Assembly: GCA_009909035.1 (NCBI GenBank)
Contig: JAAAOB010000019.1
Span: 1-64,000, forward strand
From: Bacteroidota bacterium
Lineage (GTDB): Bacteria > Bacteroidota > Rhodothermia > Balneolales > Balneolaceae
DNA length: 64,000 nt
Reading direction: 5' to 3'
In this document: positions 36,664 to 45,981 of the stretch, in pieces
How the letters are laid out: each line of letters opens with the position of its first letter
Numbering within the stretch: position 1 is the first letter of the stretch
Position numbers and translations under genes: made by a program
The notes under the pieces: generated by a model
The model's input: only the letters and a program-made list of their open reading frames with translations
Database searches by the model: none
What the model was told of the DNA's origin: nothing

Positions 36664-38085
36664 ATGAAATCACTTGTTTGGTTCAGAAACGACCTTCGGC
36701 TAAAAGATCATCAACCGCTGACGGAAGCATCTAAAGCGGGATCCATACTTCCGGTATACTGTTTAGATCCGCGGCTGTTCCGTGAGAACAGATACGGTTT
36801 CCCTAAAACAGACCGCCACAGGGCCCGGTTTTTGCTGGAGTCTGTCAAGGATTTACGTCAAAATCTCCATGCTGCGGGATCTCCTCTGATCTTCAGGAGA
36901 GGCAAACCAGAGGAAATAATTCCTGAATTGGTGTCCGGAAACAAGATTGATGCGATATATTTCCACGGAGAAGTGACTCAGGAGGAGATTTCGGTAGAAA
37001 AATCTCTTGAAAAGCGATTGGATATTCCCATGCACCGCTGTTGGGGACACGCCATGTACCACCGCGACGATCTGCCGTTTGATCTTCTCACTATCCCCGA
37101 TGTATTTACCCAGTTTAGAAAAAAAATAGAAAAGAAAAGCAGTGTTCGGGCTCCTCTCCCGGAACCACCACGGCTCCGTCCGGTGTCGGACGTACCATCT
37201 GATGAACTGCCCGGGATTGAAGATTTGGGATTTCGACGTGAGGAGAAAGATGAGCGTTCCGTACTCAATTTTACGGGTGGCGAAACCGCCGCCTGGAAAC
37301 GGCTTCAGCACTATTTTTATGAAGAAGACCAGTTGCGAAAGTATAAATTTACCCGGAATGGACTTTTGGGAGCCAATTACTCATCCAAGTTTTCCCCCTG
37401 GCTTGCCCATGGGTGTATATCTGCACGCTCCATCCATTCTGAAGTCGTCAATTATGAGCAGACCATTCACAAAAATGTGTCGACCTATTGGATGAAGTTT
37501 GAATTGATCTGGAGAGATTATTTTCGCTACTCAGCGATTAAGCACGGGAACCAACTCTTTCAGCTTGGCGGAATCCAGGGCAAAGAGCTCAAAAAGTCAA
37601 CGGATATGCCAACCTTTAAAAAGTGGGCGGCCGGTGAAACGGGTATTCCTTTTGTAGATGCCAATATGCGTGAACTGAATCAAACGGGATACATGAGTAA
37701 CCGGGGCCGGCAGAATGTGGCCAGTTTTTTGGCCCAAAACCTGGATTTCGACTGGCGATGGGGTGCGGCTTATTTTGAATCGAAACTGATCGACTATGAC
37801 GTGCACAGCAACTGGGGAAACTGGGCCTATAATGCCACGGTTGGCCACGATCCACGCAATCGTTATTTCAATATTATCAACCAGGCCCGAAAGTATGATA
37901 AAAAAGGAGAGTATGTGCGTCACTGGTTGCCGGAGCTGGAGCATTTGCCGTCTGAATTTGTCCACGAACCGTGGAAAATGACGGAAGATCAGCAGGTTCT
38001 TTACGAAACGCGTTTTGGGGAGGACTACCCCGAACCGATGATCGATCTGGAGGAGAGCTATGAGCGGATAAGAAACCGCGGGTAG
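36664..38085 (+). CDS. cry: DASH-type cryptochrome / photolyase
   Basis: FAD-containing blue-light protein of 473 residues. Residues about 1-130 form the antenna-binding alpha/beta domain (SLVWFRNDLRLKDHQPL), the rest the helical FAD domain, with KFSPWLAHGCISARSI, WRDYFRYSAIKHG, MRELNQTGYMSNRGRQNVAS and the DASH-typical DYDVHSNWGNWAYNATVGHD and YFNIINQARKYD. DASH proteins repair cyclobutane dimers mainly in single-stranded DNA and may signal. ATG at 36664 gives the normal N-terminus. It fits a light-exposed habitat. Confidence 0.95.
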   Translation: MKSLVWFRNDLRLKDHQPLTEASKAGSILPVYCLDPRLFRENRYGFPKTDRHRARFLLESVKDLRQNLHAAGSPLIFRRGKPEEIIPELVSGNKIDAIYFHGEVTQEEISVEKSLEKRLDIPMHRCWGHAMYHRDDLPFDLLTIPDVFTQFRKKIEKKSSVRAPLPEPPRLRPVSDVPSDELPGIEDLGFRREEKDERSVLNFTGGETAAWKRLQHYFYEEDQLRKYKFTRNGLLGANYSSKFSPWLAHGCISARSIHSEVVNYEQTIHKNVSTYWMKFELIWRDYFRYSAIKHGNQLFQLGGIQGKELKKSTDMPTFKKWAAGETGIPFVDANMRELNQTGYMSNRGRQNVASFLAQNLDFDWRWGAAYFESKLIDYDVHSNWGNWAYNATVGHDPRNRYFNIINQARKYDKKGEYVRHWLPELEHLPSEFVHEPWKMTEDQQVLYETRFGEDYPEPMIDLEESYERIRNRG

Positions 38086-38144
38086 CACAAAAGCCACCTT
38101 ATCCATTGATTCTGAGCGTTTGTTTTTGTAAATATGTATAAAAC

Positions 38145-39206
38145 ATGTGCAAAATGAATAAAGAGCCAATCAGGGGCCGCGGATCCTCAACCAATCCCCG
38201 GCATCGGTTTACCGATAAAGAGATTGAGTATGATATCGACGAAAAGACGGGTCAACTCCGAAAACCCGAACGGAAAATTCTTACAGATCATACCAAGGGA
38301 ATTATTTCCAAAAACAAGAGCCCGGACATTCCGTTTGATGTCAGTATCAATCCATACCGTGGGTGTGAGCATGGGTGTGCTTACTGCTATGCAAGGCCAA
38401 CGCACGAATTTTTGGGGATGTCGCCGGGCCTGGATTTTGAAACAAAAATTGTGGCGAAATACAGTGCACCGGACCTTCTTCGGGAAACGTTATCTTCGAA
38501 CTCCTGGAAACCCCAAACGCTGGTGATGAGCGGTGTAACAGATCCCTATCAGCCCGTTGAGAAGGATCTGGAGATCACCCGGAAATGTGTGTCGGTGCTT
38601 GCCGAATGCCGGCACCCCCTGGTTATCATTACGAAGAATTATGGAGTTAAAAGAGATATCGACTTTTTGCAAACACTTGCATCCGTTTCAGCCGTGCGGG
38701 TGGTACTTTCAATTACCAGTCTCGATAAAGATTTGATCGGCACGCTTGAACCAAGGACCTCACGTCCTGAGAAACGTCTGAGGGCAGTTAAAGAGCTCAC
38801 AAATGCCGGCATCCCGGTTCATGTCAATATCGCTCCGCTCATCCCCGGTCTCACTGACGACGAGATCGTTCCGATAATGGAGCGGTCCAAAGAAGCGGGT
38901 GCGGAATCTGTTTCCTATACGATACTGAGGCTTCCCTACGCCGTAAAAGATCTCTTTATGAAATGGCTCGAGGATCACCAGCCGAACCGAAAACAGAAAG
39001 TGATTCATAAATTAAAAAGCCTGAAAGATGGGCGCCTCAACCGGTCTGAGTTTGGTGAAAGATTCAGAGGCGAAGGCGCGTACGCTGAACAGATCCGGCA
39101 ACTGTTTGAAATACACAAAAAACGGCTGGGCCTGAATGAAAATAATTATTCATTGAATAAACGCGCATTCAGAAGGCCGCCAACGGACCAGTTAACTCTT
39201 TTTTAA
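38145..39206 (+). CDS. PA0069-family radical SAM protein (SplB-like)
   Basis: A 353-residue radical S-adenosylmethionine protein. The [4Fe-4S] cluster motif is CEHGCAYCYARPTH, C-x3-C-x2-C. Then come LVMSGVTDPYQPVEKDLEITR and HVNIAPLIPGLTDDEI, characteristic of the spore-photoproduct-lyase-like PA0069 group, whose substrate is not established. It follows the cryptochrome by 59 bases in the same direction, so the two may be cotranscribed, which would fit a link with DNA photodamage, but this is inference. A second ATG at 38154 is also possible. Confidence 0.9.
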   Translation: MCKMNKEPIRGRGSSTNPRHRFTDKEIEYDIDEKTGQLRKPERKILTDHTKGIISKNKSPDIPFDVSINPYRGCEHGCAYCYARPTHEFLGMSPGLDFETKIVAKYSAPDLLRETLSSNSWKPQTLVMSGVTDPYQPVEKDLEITRKCVSVLAECRHPLVIITKNYGVKRDIDFLQTLASVSAVRVVLSITSLDKDLIGTLEPRTSRPEKRLRAVKELTNAGIPVHVNIAPLIPGLTDDEIVPIMERSKEAGAESVSYTILRLPYAVKDLFMKWLEDHQPNRKQKVIHKLKSLKDGRLNRSEFGERFRGEGAYAEQIRQLFEIHKKRLGLNENNYSLNKRAFRRPPTDQLTLF

Positions 39207-39259
39207 AGGCACAGCAAATGTCGATATAGGTTCTCCGAAAGGATATCATCACGCTGTAG

Positions 39260-39298
39260 ATCCCGCATCGAGTGCGGGATGACGCCCATTTTGGACAG
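39260..39298. repeat. Palindrome plus dispersed-repeat end
   Basis: ATCCCGCA-TCGAG-TGCGGGAT (39260-39280) is a perfect eight-base palindrome. It continues as GACGCCCATTTTGGACAGC, which is close to the right end of the 178-bp element at 50768-50945. No matching left end is seen here, so this is a single or decayed end. It lies in the 492-base gap 39207-39698, where I see no gene. Confidence 0.65.
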
Positions 39299-39412
39299 CC
39301 CCATAAAGATAAACGTCCTCATTTGAATTGATGTGAGAACATTCGATAACAGATTCCGACACAGTTAAACGAATAAAGTTCGCAGGTTTATTTTGAAGCT
39401 CGCCTCCTTGCC

Positions 39413-39434
39413 GAGTCCCGCCATGGCGAGACTC
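39413..39434. repeat. Imperfect palindrome centred on CGCCATGGCG
   Basis: GAGTC-C-CGCCATGGCG-A-GACTC pairs ten of eleven positions. No T-run follows. Probably another piece of the intergenic repeat family that fills this gap. Confidence 0.5.
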
Positions 39435-39698
39435 CAACATTCTCGTTGTTTTGACCCAAACGTTAAGGGTTCTTCGTTGATGCCTCGAGGGTTCTGGCCG
39501 AAGGTAGTTTATTACATTTGATGGCTATAAACCTGGACTTAATATGAAAACGATAAATAGAATGATGTATCTTTAAGATAGGATCAACTCAATCCACCTA
39601 TTTCATGTTACGGGATGAGTTTAAAGATCTCTATTTTGAATGTATTGTTTCTTAAATCTGTTTTTAAAATTCGATAAATTAAAAATAAAAACCTGATT

Positions 39699-40280
39699 AT
39701 GTCTGCAGTTAACTCAACAATGTTAGAGCTTGGTACAACAGCACCCAATTTTTCACTATTGGATGTTATTTCCGGTGAAACCTACTCACTGGAAAAATTT
39801 AAAGGGAATAAGGCGCTGCTGGTCATCTTTATGTGTAATCACTGTCCCTATGTGAAGCTGATTAAAGAATCTTTGGTTGATTATGCAACCGACTATATGC
39901 CAAAAGGGGTCGGTATGGTAGCCATTAGTTCAAATGACATAGAGAACTACCCGGACGACCGTCCCGAGAAAATGAAAGAGGATGCCGAACGATTGGGGTA
40001 TCCGTTCCCGTATCTGTTTGATGAAAGCCAGGACGTGGCAAAAGCGTACAAGGCAGCCTGCACGCCGGACCTGTTTCTCTTTGATGAAAATCTGAAACTG
40101 AAATATAGAGGGCAGTTTGATAACGCCCGGCCCGGGAATGATGTTGAACCTACAGGATCGGATCTTCGTGATGCTACCGATAAAGTTCTTTCCGGCGAAA
40201 CCGTGCCCGCAGATCAAAAGCCAAGCATTGGATGCAATATAAAATGGAAGAAAGGGAATGAACCGGAATATTTTGGGTAA
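39699..40280 (+). CDS. Thioredoxin-fold redoxin protein
   Basis: The 193-residue protein is of the AhpC/TSA-redoxin type: ELGTTAPNFSLLDVISGETYSL, then the redox pair C46-x-x-C49 in FMCNHCPYVK, and the cis-proline stretch AACTPDLFLFD. It has no signal peptide and so is cytoplasmic. Likely a thiol-disulfide reductase or peroxiredoxin-like reductant. Its 3' end overlaps pdxH by 23 bases, which implies an operon. Confidence 0.9.
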   Translation: MSAVNSTMLELGTTAPNFSLLDVISGETYSLEKFKGNKALLVIFMCNHCPYVKLIKESLVDYATDYMPKGVGMVAISSNDIENYPDDRPEKMKEDAERLGYPFPYLFDESQDVAKAYKAACTPDLFLFDENLKLKYRGQFDNARPGNDVEPTGSDLRDATDKVLSGETVPADQKPSIGCNIKWKKGNEPEYFG

Positions 40281-40929
40281 TTCGGAAGAGCAGGTAGACA
40301 TAGCAAATCTGCGAAAAAATTACACCAGCGGCGGGTTGGTGGAAGATGATTTGCTTGACGACCCCGTTGAATTTTTTAAACTATGGCTCAACCAGGCGAT
40401 CGACTCAGAAGTTCCTGAGCCAAATGCAATGTCCCTGGCAACCGTTTCGGAGAGTGGCAAAGCTGAAAACAGAATCGTTTTGCTGAAGGGTGTTGGCAAA
40501 CGATCCATTCAATTCTATACAAATTACAATAGCCGGAAAGGAAAATCCCTCGAAGTAAATCCATCTGTTGCCGTTAATTTTTGGTGGGCAGAGCTTGAGC
40601 GGCAGGTTCGTATGAATGGAGATGCTGCGAAACTGAGCCGGCGGGAGTCGGAAGACTATTTTCAAAGCCGTCCGAGAGAGAGTCAGCTTGGTGCCTGGGC
40701 GTCTGAACAAAGCAGTGAAATAACCAATCGTGCGGAACTTAGCAAATCGTTCGAAGCTGTAAAACAAAGATTCGGAAAAGACCCGATTCCGACACCTGGA
40801 TTTTGGGGCGGTTACAACATCACACTAAACGAAATTGAGTTTTGGCAGGGCCGGCCCGGACGTCTTCATGACCGCATACTGTACACTTACGGAGATGGCG
40901 GCTGGACCTTTAAACGATTGCAGCCATAA
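40258..40929 (+). CDS. pdxH: Pyridoxamine 5'-phosphate oxidase
   Basis: A 223-residue FMN enzyme that oxidises pyridoxamine- or pyridoxine-5'-phosphate to PLP. Matches the family from LRKNYTSGGLVEDDLLDDP through NAMSLATVSESGKAENRIVLLKG, FYTNYNSRKGKSLEVNPSVAVNFWW and RQVRMNGDAAKLS to the C-terminal WQGRPGRLHDRILY, where the substrate arginine and histidine lie. The ATG at 40258 lies inside the end of the redoxin gene. PLP is needed by LysA, ThrC and the class V enzyme in this window. Confidence 0.96.
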   Translation: MNRNILGNSEEQVDIANLRKNYTSGGLVEDDLLDDPVEFFKLWLNQAIDSEVPEPNAMSLATVSESGKAENRIVLLKGVGKRSIQFYTNYNSRKGKSLEVNPSVAVNFWWAELERQVRMNGDAAKLSRRESEDYFQSRPRESQLGAWASEQSSEITNRAELSKSFEAVKQRFGKDPIPTPGFWGGYNITLNEIEFWQGRPGRLHDRILYTYGDGGWTFKRLQP

Positions 40930-40933
40930 GCCG

Positions 40934-41599
40934 ATGGGAAAAAATAAGCTGCAGCGGTACGCCGAAAATAAAGAGTTGGAAAATGTTATCGAGCATGGTG
41001 CGTTCGGTGAGGATGATTTTTCTCATAAAGGAAGATGGGCTCAGGAAGTATTTGGAAATAAAAACCCGATAATTGTTGAGCTGGCATGCGGTAAAGGGGA
41101 GTATACGACATCGCTTGCTGAGCGATTCCCCAACAAGAACTTCATTGGAATTGATATCAAGGGAGACCGGATTTGGAAGGGAGCAAAACGCGCAATTGAA
41201 CAGAATCTGGACAACGTTCGATTTTTGCGGTGTTTCATCGATCACCTGGACCAATATTTTAGCAAAGGTGAGATTCATGAGTTCTGGATTACCTTCCCTG
41301 ATCCTTTTTTGAAAAAATCGGACGCCAAAAAACGACTCACATCCCCTAAATTTTTGTCGATTTATCGAAAAATTGCCGAGGAATCAGCTACCGTGCACCT
41401 GAAAACCGATTCGGAACAGCTATTTCGGTTCACGGAATGGGTAATAGAGAATCAACAACTCCCGGTAATACGGCGATTTGATGATCTCTATGGTGAAGGT
41501 CCGGCTGATGAACTTCTCTCAATCAAGACCTATTACGAAAAGAAACATCTTGCGGCCGGCCGCAAGATCCATTTCATCAGCTTTTCGCTTACCTCCTGA
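40934..41599 (+). CDS. trmB: tRNA (guanine-N7)-methyltransferase
   Basis: SAM-dependent enzyme of 221 residues that makes m7G46 in tRNA. The SAM site is IIVELACGKGEYTTSLAERFP, followed by FIGIDIKGDRIWKGA, then WITFPDPFLKKSDAKKRLTSPKFL, the family motif with the catalytic Asp and substrate residues. I place the start at the ATG 40934, four bases after the pdxH stop; longer frames would run into pdxH. It closes the redoxin-pdxH-trmB operon. Confidence 0.95.
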   Translation: MGKNKLQRYAENKELENVIEHGAFGEDDFSHKGRWAQEVFGNKNPIIVELACGKGEYTTSLAERFPNKNFIGIDIKGDRIWKGAKRAIEQNLDNVRFLRCFIDHLDQYFSKGEIHEFWITFPDPFLKKSDAKKRLTSPKFLSIYRKIAEESATVHLKTDSEQLFRFTEWVIENQQLPVIRRFDDLYGEGPADELLSIKTYYEKKHLAAGRKIHFISFSLTS

Positions 41600-41615
41600 A
41601 TTTTTACGCGGCCTA

Positions 41616-41643
41616 TTGACTTTCTGCAGGAAAATGGTAAATT
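41616..41643 (+). promoter_or_regulatory. Promoter of the tetR-fadE unit
   Basis: TTGACT (41616-41621) and TAAATT (41638-41643), 16 bases apart, resemble a classical sigma-70 promoter and not the Bacteroidota TAnnTTTG type. It lies 17 bases past the trmB stop. Confidence 0.5.
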
Positions 41644-41654
41644 AAAAGATGAAC

Positions 41655-41667
41655 TTAACACTGTTAA
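41655..41667. promoter_or_regulatory. Likely TetR operator TTAACA-C-TGTTAA
   Basis: A perfect 13-base palindrome (six-base arms, one central base) just downstream of the promoter and 10 bases before the TetR start. Its place, over the presumed start of transcription, suits autorepression by the TetR protein. Confidence 0.6.
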
Positions 41668-41677
41668 CCTGTCTGCA

Positions 41678-42265
41678 ATGTCCCTCAGAGAAGATATTTT
41701 ACACGTAAGTCGTTCTCTTTTAGTGAAAGAGGGTTTTGGAAAAATGTCGATGCGGAAAATTGCCAAAGAGGTAGACGTATCGGCAACCAGCATCTACCTG
41801 CATTTCAAAAATAAAGATGAACTATTGCTGGCTCTCATCGAGTCGAGCATTGCGCACCTTGCCGATATCCTTCAAAAGCAATTGAAAGATGGAGACGATC
41901 CGATTCAAAAACTGGAAAAGCTGGCAGACGGCTTCATCTACTTTGCTCTCAATCACCCGCAAGAGTACGAAATCATTTACATGGTACGGCCGGAGGAGAT
42001 GCCGAAATTTCCGAAAGAGAAGTTCAATCAAATTCGCAAAGTTTACGAACTCTTAGCAGATATTATTGATGAAGGGTGTCAAAAGGGAGTTCTGCAGGTC
42101 GAAGATCCGCTGATGAGCGCATATACGGTATGGGCCCAGCTTCACGGGGTTGCATCCGTAGTGATCAGCAAACGCCTGGATACTCGAATACCTGTTGAGC
42201 CGTTCGTAAAGCAGGCCGTTGACCACGTAATTCAGGGCTTTATAACACAAAAAACAATGGTTTAA
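41678..42265 (+). CDS. TetR/AcrR-family repressor, probable fatty-acid regulator
   Basis: A 195-residue regulator. The N-terminal HTH is in residues 5-50 (MSMRKIAKEVDVSATSIYLHFKNKDELLL). The ligand-binding C-terminus (from about 55) resembles the WHG/TetR_C groups (YFALNHPQEYEIIYMVRPEEMP; AYTVWAQLHGVASVVIS). It lies directly upstream of the acyl-CoA dehydrogenase gene with a 10-base gap, so a regulator of fatty-acid oxidation answering to acyl-CoA is likely. A palindrome in front of it is the likely site. Confidence 0.92.
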   Translation: MSLREDILHVSRSLLVKEGFGKMSMRKIAKEVDVSATSIYLHFKNKDELLLALIESSIAHLADILQKQLKDGDDPIQKLEKLADGFIYFALNHPQEYEIIYMVRPEEMPKFPKEKFNQIRKVYELLADIIDEGCQKGVLQVEDPLMSAYTVWAQLHGVASVVISKRLDTRIPVEPFVKQAVDHVIQGFITQKTMV

Positions 42266-42270
42266 AGGAG
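42264..42270 (+). promoter_or_regulatory. Shine-Dalgarno AAAGGAG of the acyl-CoA dehydrogenase gene
   Basis: A strong AAAGGAG five bases before the ATG at 42276, overlapping the TetR stop codon. It is noteworthy since nearly all other starts here lack such a site. Confidence 0.7.
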
Positions 42271-42275
42271 AAATT

Positions 42276-44771
42276 ATGGAAAGTTTAATTCAACAACTCG
42301 CATTTTTTGCCGAGCTCCCATCCTGGATATCCTGGGGGAGCGTCATTGCCGCACTATTAATTTTATCCTACACGGGAGCACCTCTGTGGCTCTGGGCCGC
42401 AGCCGGCCTGGCAGCGCTTACAGGATTTGGTGCCCCGGTATGGCTGGTGGCAACGTATCTTGTCCTGGCGGTAGTTTTTAACCTGAAACCGGTAAGACGA
42501 GTACTCTTTTCAGGGCCGATTATGAAGCTTCTGGATGTTCTCAACATCTTGCCGGCTATTTCGGAAACAGAACAGACCGCTATTGATGCGGGTACCGTTT
42601 GGATGGAAGGAGAATTGTTTTCCGGCAAGCCCGATTTCAAACGGATGATGAATGAATCCTATCCGGATTTAAATGATAAAGAGAGAGAATTCCTTGACGG
42701 GCCTGTTGAAGAGCTCTGTGGTATGGTGAGTGACTGGGATGTCTTTCAACGACGCGGGTTTGACGATGAAACATGGAAATATCTGAAGGAGAAACGATTT
42801 TTTGGATTGATCATCCCCGAGGAGTATGGTGGATATGGTTTTTCGGCCAACGCGCATAGTGCGATTGTATCAAAACTTGCATCACGATGCGGGCCGTTGG
42901 CTACAACCGTCATGGTTCCCAATTCATTAGGGCCCGCGGAGCTGCTGATGCATTATGGTACCGATGAGCAAAAGAACCATTATCTCCCCAGACTTGCCGA
43001 CGGACGCGAGATTCCCTGCTTTGCTCTTACCGAGCCAAATGCTGGCTCTGATGCCGGGTCGATGCAGAGCACCGGGGAAGTCAAGATGGACGACAACGGA
43101 AATCTCTACCTGGTTCTAAACTGGGATAAGAGATACATCACGCTGGCGGCCATATCAACCGTCATTGGCCTGGCTTTTAAACTTTATGATCCAAACGAAT
43201 ACCTCGGGAAAGGCAAAACCCTGGGCATTACATGTGCACTGATCCCCAGTGATACCGAAGGCGTGGAACTGGGCAAGCGGCACGATCCGCTGGGCGTACC
43301 GTTTTATAACTGTCCCACACGCGGGCATGATGTGAATGTGCCGATTGATGCGATTATCGGTGGGAAAGAGGGAGCCGGAAACGGGTGGCGTATGCTGATG
43401 GAATCACTGGCCGTTGGGCGCGGTATTTCGTTACCGGCGCAGTCAATCGGTGGTGCAAGAATGGCATTCAGAGCCGTTGGGGCCTACGCCGCAATTCGGA
43501 AACAGTTTGGCCTCAACATCGGTAAATTTGAAGGAATTGAAGAGCCGATGGCTCGTATCGGCGGGTACACATACCTGATGGACGCCTCAAGAAGCTACAT
43601 TTGCGGTGCACTCGATCAAGGCGCAAAACCGGCAGTTGTTACAGCCATTGCAAAATATAACTTTACGGAACTGGGCCGTGAAGTGATCAATGATGCAATG
43701 GATATTGTAGGCGGAGCCGGAATTTCCCGTGGACCACGAAATATTTTTGCTCACAGCTACATCGCAACACCGATTGCGATTACCGTGGAAGGAGCCAATA
43801 TTCTGACCCGCACCTTGATGATCTTTGGCCAGGGTGCCATCCGGAGCCATCCATACGCGCTGAAAGAGATCAATGCGCTCATGGAGAAAGATGTAAAAGC
43901 ATTTGATGATGCGTTTACCAAGCACCTGGGCCACGTGGTCCAAAATAAAGTACGCGCCCTGCTGCTAAGTATCACGAGAGGGCATATTGGCTCCTCGCCT
44001 GGAAGCGGAGCCACAGCAAAATACTACCGCAAACTGAACTGGGCGTCAGCCTCTTTTGCTTTTATGTCGGATATTGCCCTGGGATCTTACGGGGGAGCTC
44101 TTAAAATGAAAGAGAAGCTTGCCGGACGCTACGCTGATATCCTGAGCTGGATGATGCTGGCAACCGCCACGCTACGGCGCTTTGAATCTGAAGGGCAGAG
44201 AGAAGAGGACCGTATCTTTTTTGAATGGTCGATGCAGCATGCTTTCTACCGAATACAGACGGCATTTGACGAAATCTACAGCGAAATTGATGTTCCGGGG
44301 CTGAGCTGGGTTTTCCGGGGTCCTGTCGGACTTTGGTCGCGAATTAACAGAATCGGTAAAAAGCCGTCTGATAAGCTGGGCCATAAAGTTGCCCAGGCGA
44401 TGCAGCAGCGCGGCGAACAGCGAGACAGGTTAACCGACGGAATCTATATCAGTACATCCACTGATGAAGCCATTGGCAAGTATGAACACGCAATGAAACT
44501 GATCGAGCAGACCTATCCGATCTACAAAAAGCTGTATAAAGCAACCAAGGCCGGCAAACTTAAGAAAGGAAACGTCCTGGAGCAGCTTGATCCTGCATTG
44601 GACAGTGGAATTATTACCCATGAGGAAGCCAACCGGGTGAAAGAGACCGAAAATGCACGGTTTGATGCCATTCTTGTAGATGAGTTCACACTCGAGGAGT
44701 ACAACAAAAGTGCGGTCACACCTGATGAGGATAAAGGGATGAAGGAAGAAAAAAATCCACTGATGGCGTAA
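42276..44771 (+). CDS. fadE: Acyl-CoA dehydrogenase, FadE type
   Basis: Large (831-residue) acyl-CoA dehydrogenase like E. coli FadE, doing the first step of fatty-acid beta-oxidation. The N-terminus has membrane-associated helices (residues about 10-75). The FAD domain covers about 120-530 with CFALTEPNAGSDAGSM, and GRGISLPAQSIGGARMAFRAVGAYAAIRKQFG; the C-terminal about 300 residues form the DUF1974-type extension. It is encoded after the TetR gene and has a strong Shine-Dalgarno. No other fad genes are in the window. Confidence 0.93.
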   Translation: MESLIQQLAFFAELPSWISWGSVIAALLILSYTGAPLWLWAAAGLAALTGFGAPVWLVATYLVLAVVFNLKPVRRVLFSGPIMKLLDVLNILPAISETEQTAIDAGTVWMEGELFSGKPDFKRMMNESYPDLNDKEREFLDGPVEELCGMVSDWDVFQRRGFDDETWKYLKEKRFFGLIIPEEYGGYGFSANAHSAIVSKLASRCGPLATTVMVPNSLGPAELLMHYGTDEQKNHYLPRLADGREIPCFALTEPNAGSDAGSMQSTGEVKMDDNGNLYLVLNWDKRYITLAAISTVIGLAFKLYDPNEYLGKGKTLGITCALIPSDTEGVELGKRHDPLGVPFYNCPTRGHDVNVPIDAIIGGKEGAGNGWRMLMESLAVGRGISLPAQSIGGARMAFRAVGAYAAIRKQFGLNIGKFEGIEEPMARIGGYTYLMDASRSYICGALDQGAKPAVVTAIAKYNFTELGREVINDAMDIVGGAGISRGPRNIFAHSYIATPIAITVEGANILTRTLMIFGQGAIRSHPYALKEINALMEKDVKAFDDAFTKHLGHVVQNKVRALLLSITRGHIGSSPGSGATAKYYRKLNWASASFAFMSDIALGSYGGALKMKEKLAGRYADILSWMMLATATLRRFESEGQREEDRIFFEWSMQHAFYRIQTAFDEIYSEIDVPGLSWVFRGPVGLWSRINRIGKKPSDKLGHKVAQAMQQRGEQRDRLTDGIYISTSTDEAIGKYEHAMKLIEQTYPIYKKLYKATKAGKLKKGNVLEQLDPALDSGIITHEEANRVKETENARFDAILVDEFTLEEYNKSAVTPDEDKGMKEEKNPLMA

Positions 44772-44793
44772 CCGTAGCGCAATTCCGTATTGG

Positions 44794-44821
44794 ATAATAA
44801 AGCCGGAGTACCACCTCCGGC
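44794..44821 (-). terminator. Terminator-like hairpin after proC
   Basis: On the minus strand GCCGGAG pairs with CTCCGGC (44815-44821 with 44802-44808) around six bases, followed by TTTATTAT. It is 79 bases beyond the proC stop and 30 beyond the fadE stop on the other strand. Confidence 0.5.
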
Positions 44822-44899
44822 CGCCGGCCCGGGAACCTGAGATAGATACTGAGACTGCCGCGAATGAAACATTGGTACGACATCAGGCCGTTTGTTCTC

Positions 44900-45718
44900 T
44901 CAGGACTCGCTTTCGCCGGTGTGTAAACTCTCTGCCTTTGTAGCAGAAAGAAGTATTCCCTTAATCATGGCGGAGCTGAATCCGCTGTGCTCCATCTCGT
45001 TCAGTCCGGAGATTGTACAGCCACGCGGGGTTGTCACCCGATCGATTTCGAACTCCGGATGATTGTCTTTATCAGCCAGAAGAGATGCGGCGCCTTTGGC
45101 CGTTTGTGCGGCCATTTCAAGTGCTTCATGAGCATGAAAGCCGATCTCGATTCCTCCCTGGGATGCGGCACGTATCGACCGGAGAAAAAAGGCAACGCCG
45201 CAGGCACACAGCGCTGTGGCGGCCGTCATCTGTTCTTCCAGTATGGTAACGGTCTTACCTACGGTTTTAAATATCGCGCTTGTCGTCTCCAGGATATCCT
45301 CATTTCCATTATCCGTACAAATACAGGTCATGGACTCGCCAATGGAGATTGCGGTGTTCGGCATGGCGCGGGTAATGGAGATATCCTCATCGATAATAGT
45401 TTTCATGTAACTGATCATGACACCTGAAACCACCGAAATAAGCAGATGACGATCTGCATCAAGGAAAGGGCCAATCTGCCTGAGAAGGGCATCGATTTGA
45501 CTGGGTTCAACAGCCAGAATTACGATATCGGAGGTTTCAATGGCCTGCTGATTGCTTGATGTGACGTTAAATCCTTTTTTACTGTACGACTCCAGCAGGT
45601 GGGTTCGGCGTCGGGTAAGCGTGATAGAACTGGCCTCGTATTTACCCGACGATGCAAGGCCGGTAGCAATAGCTGTGCCGATATTTCCGGCACCGAGTAT
45701 GGCAATGGAAGTGCTCAT
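44900..45718 (-). CDS. proC: Pyrroline-5-carboxylate reductase
   Basis: A 272-residue NAD(P)H enzyme for the last step of proline synthesis. The Rossmann motif AILGAGNIGTAIATGL is at residues 6-21. The family stretch ITRAMPNTAISIGESMTC and the C-terminal helical domain with ...DRVTTPRGCTISGLNEME, which includes the proline-site T-x-P-x-G-x-T motif as TTPRGCT. Proline is also an osmolyte. It is divergent from the thr operon over a 263-base gap, in which I found no leader peptide. Confidence 0.94.
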   Translation of the reverse strand: MSTSIAILGAGNIGTAIATGLASSGKYEASSITLTRRRTHLLESYSKKGFNVTSSNQQAIETSDIVILAVEPSQIDALLRQIGPFLDADRHLLISVVSGVMISYMKTIIDEDISITRAMPNTAISIGESMTCICTDNGNEDILETTSAIFKTVGKTVTILEEQMTAATALCACGVAFFLRSIRAASQGGIEIGFHAHEALEMAAQTAKGAASLLADKDNHPEFEIDRVTTPRGCTISGLNEMEHSGFSSAMIKGILLSATKAESLHTGESES

Positions 45719-45981
45719 GATTTCTTTTTATTATTGAAATTTACGTGCTAACAGGAAGTGGATCTGAATCTGTTATAAGTCAATTAATAACAAGTGGTTG
45801 CTTTATTTTATTTACAAAAATAATTAACTAATGCAGTAGACTAAAGATAAAATTTCAATAAAAAAAGAATAGGAAGCGCTTCTATAAAAGAAAATTAGAA
45901 ATTGCTGAAAATAACTTGAACAGGAACGATGAGTTGACTAACATAGATCGCCCTTAAACCACCATCAACCAAGTCCATTCT

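Noticed and set aside
45719-45981. Threonine attenuator or leader peptide before thrA
   Set aside because: No short frame rich in Thr/Ile codons and no terminator/antiterminator pair was found.
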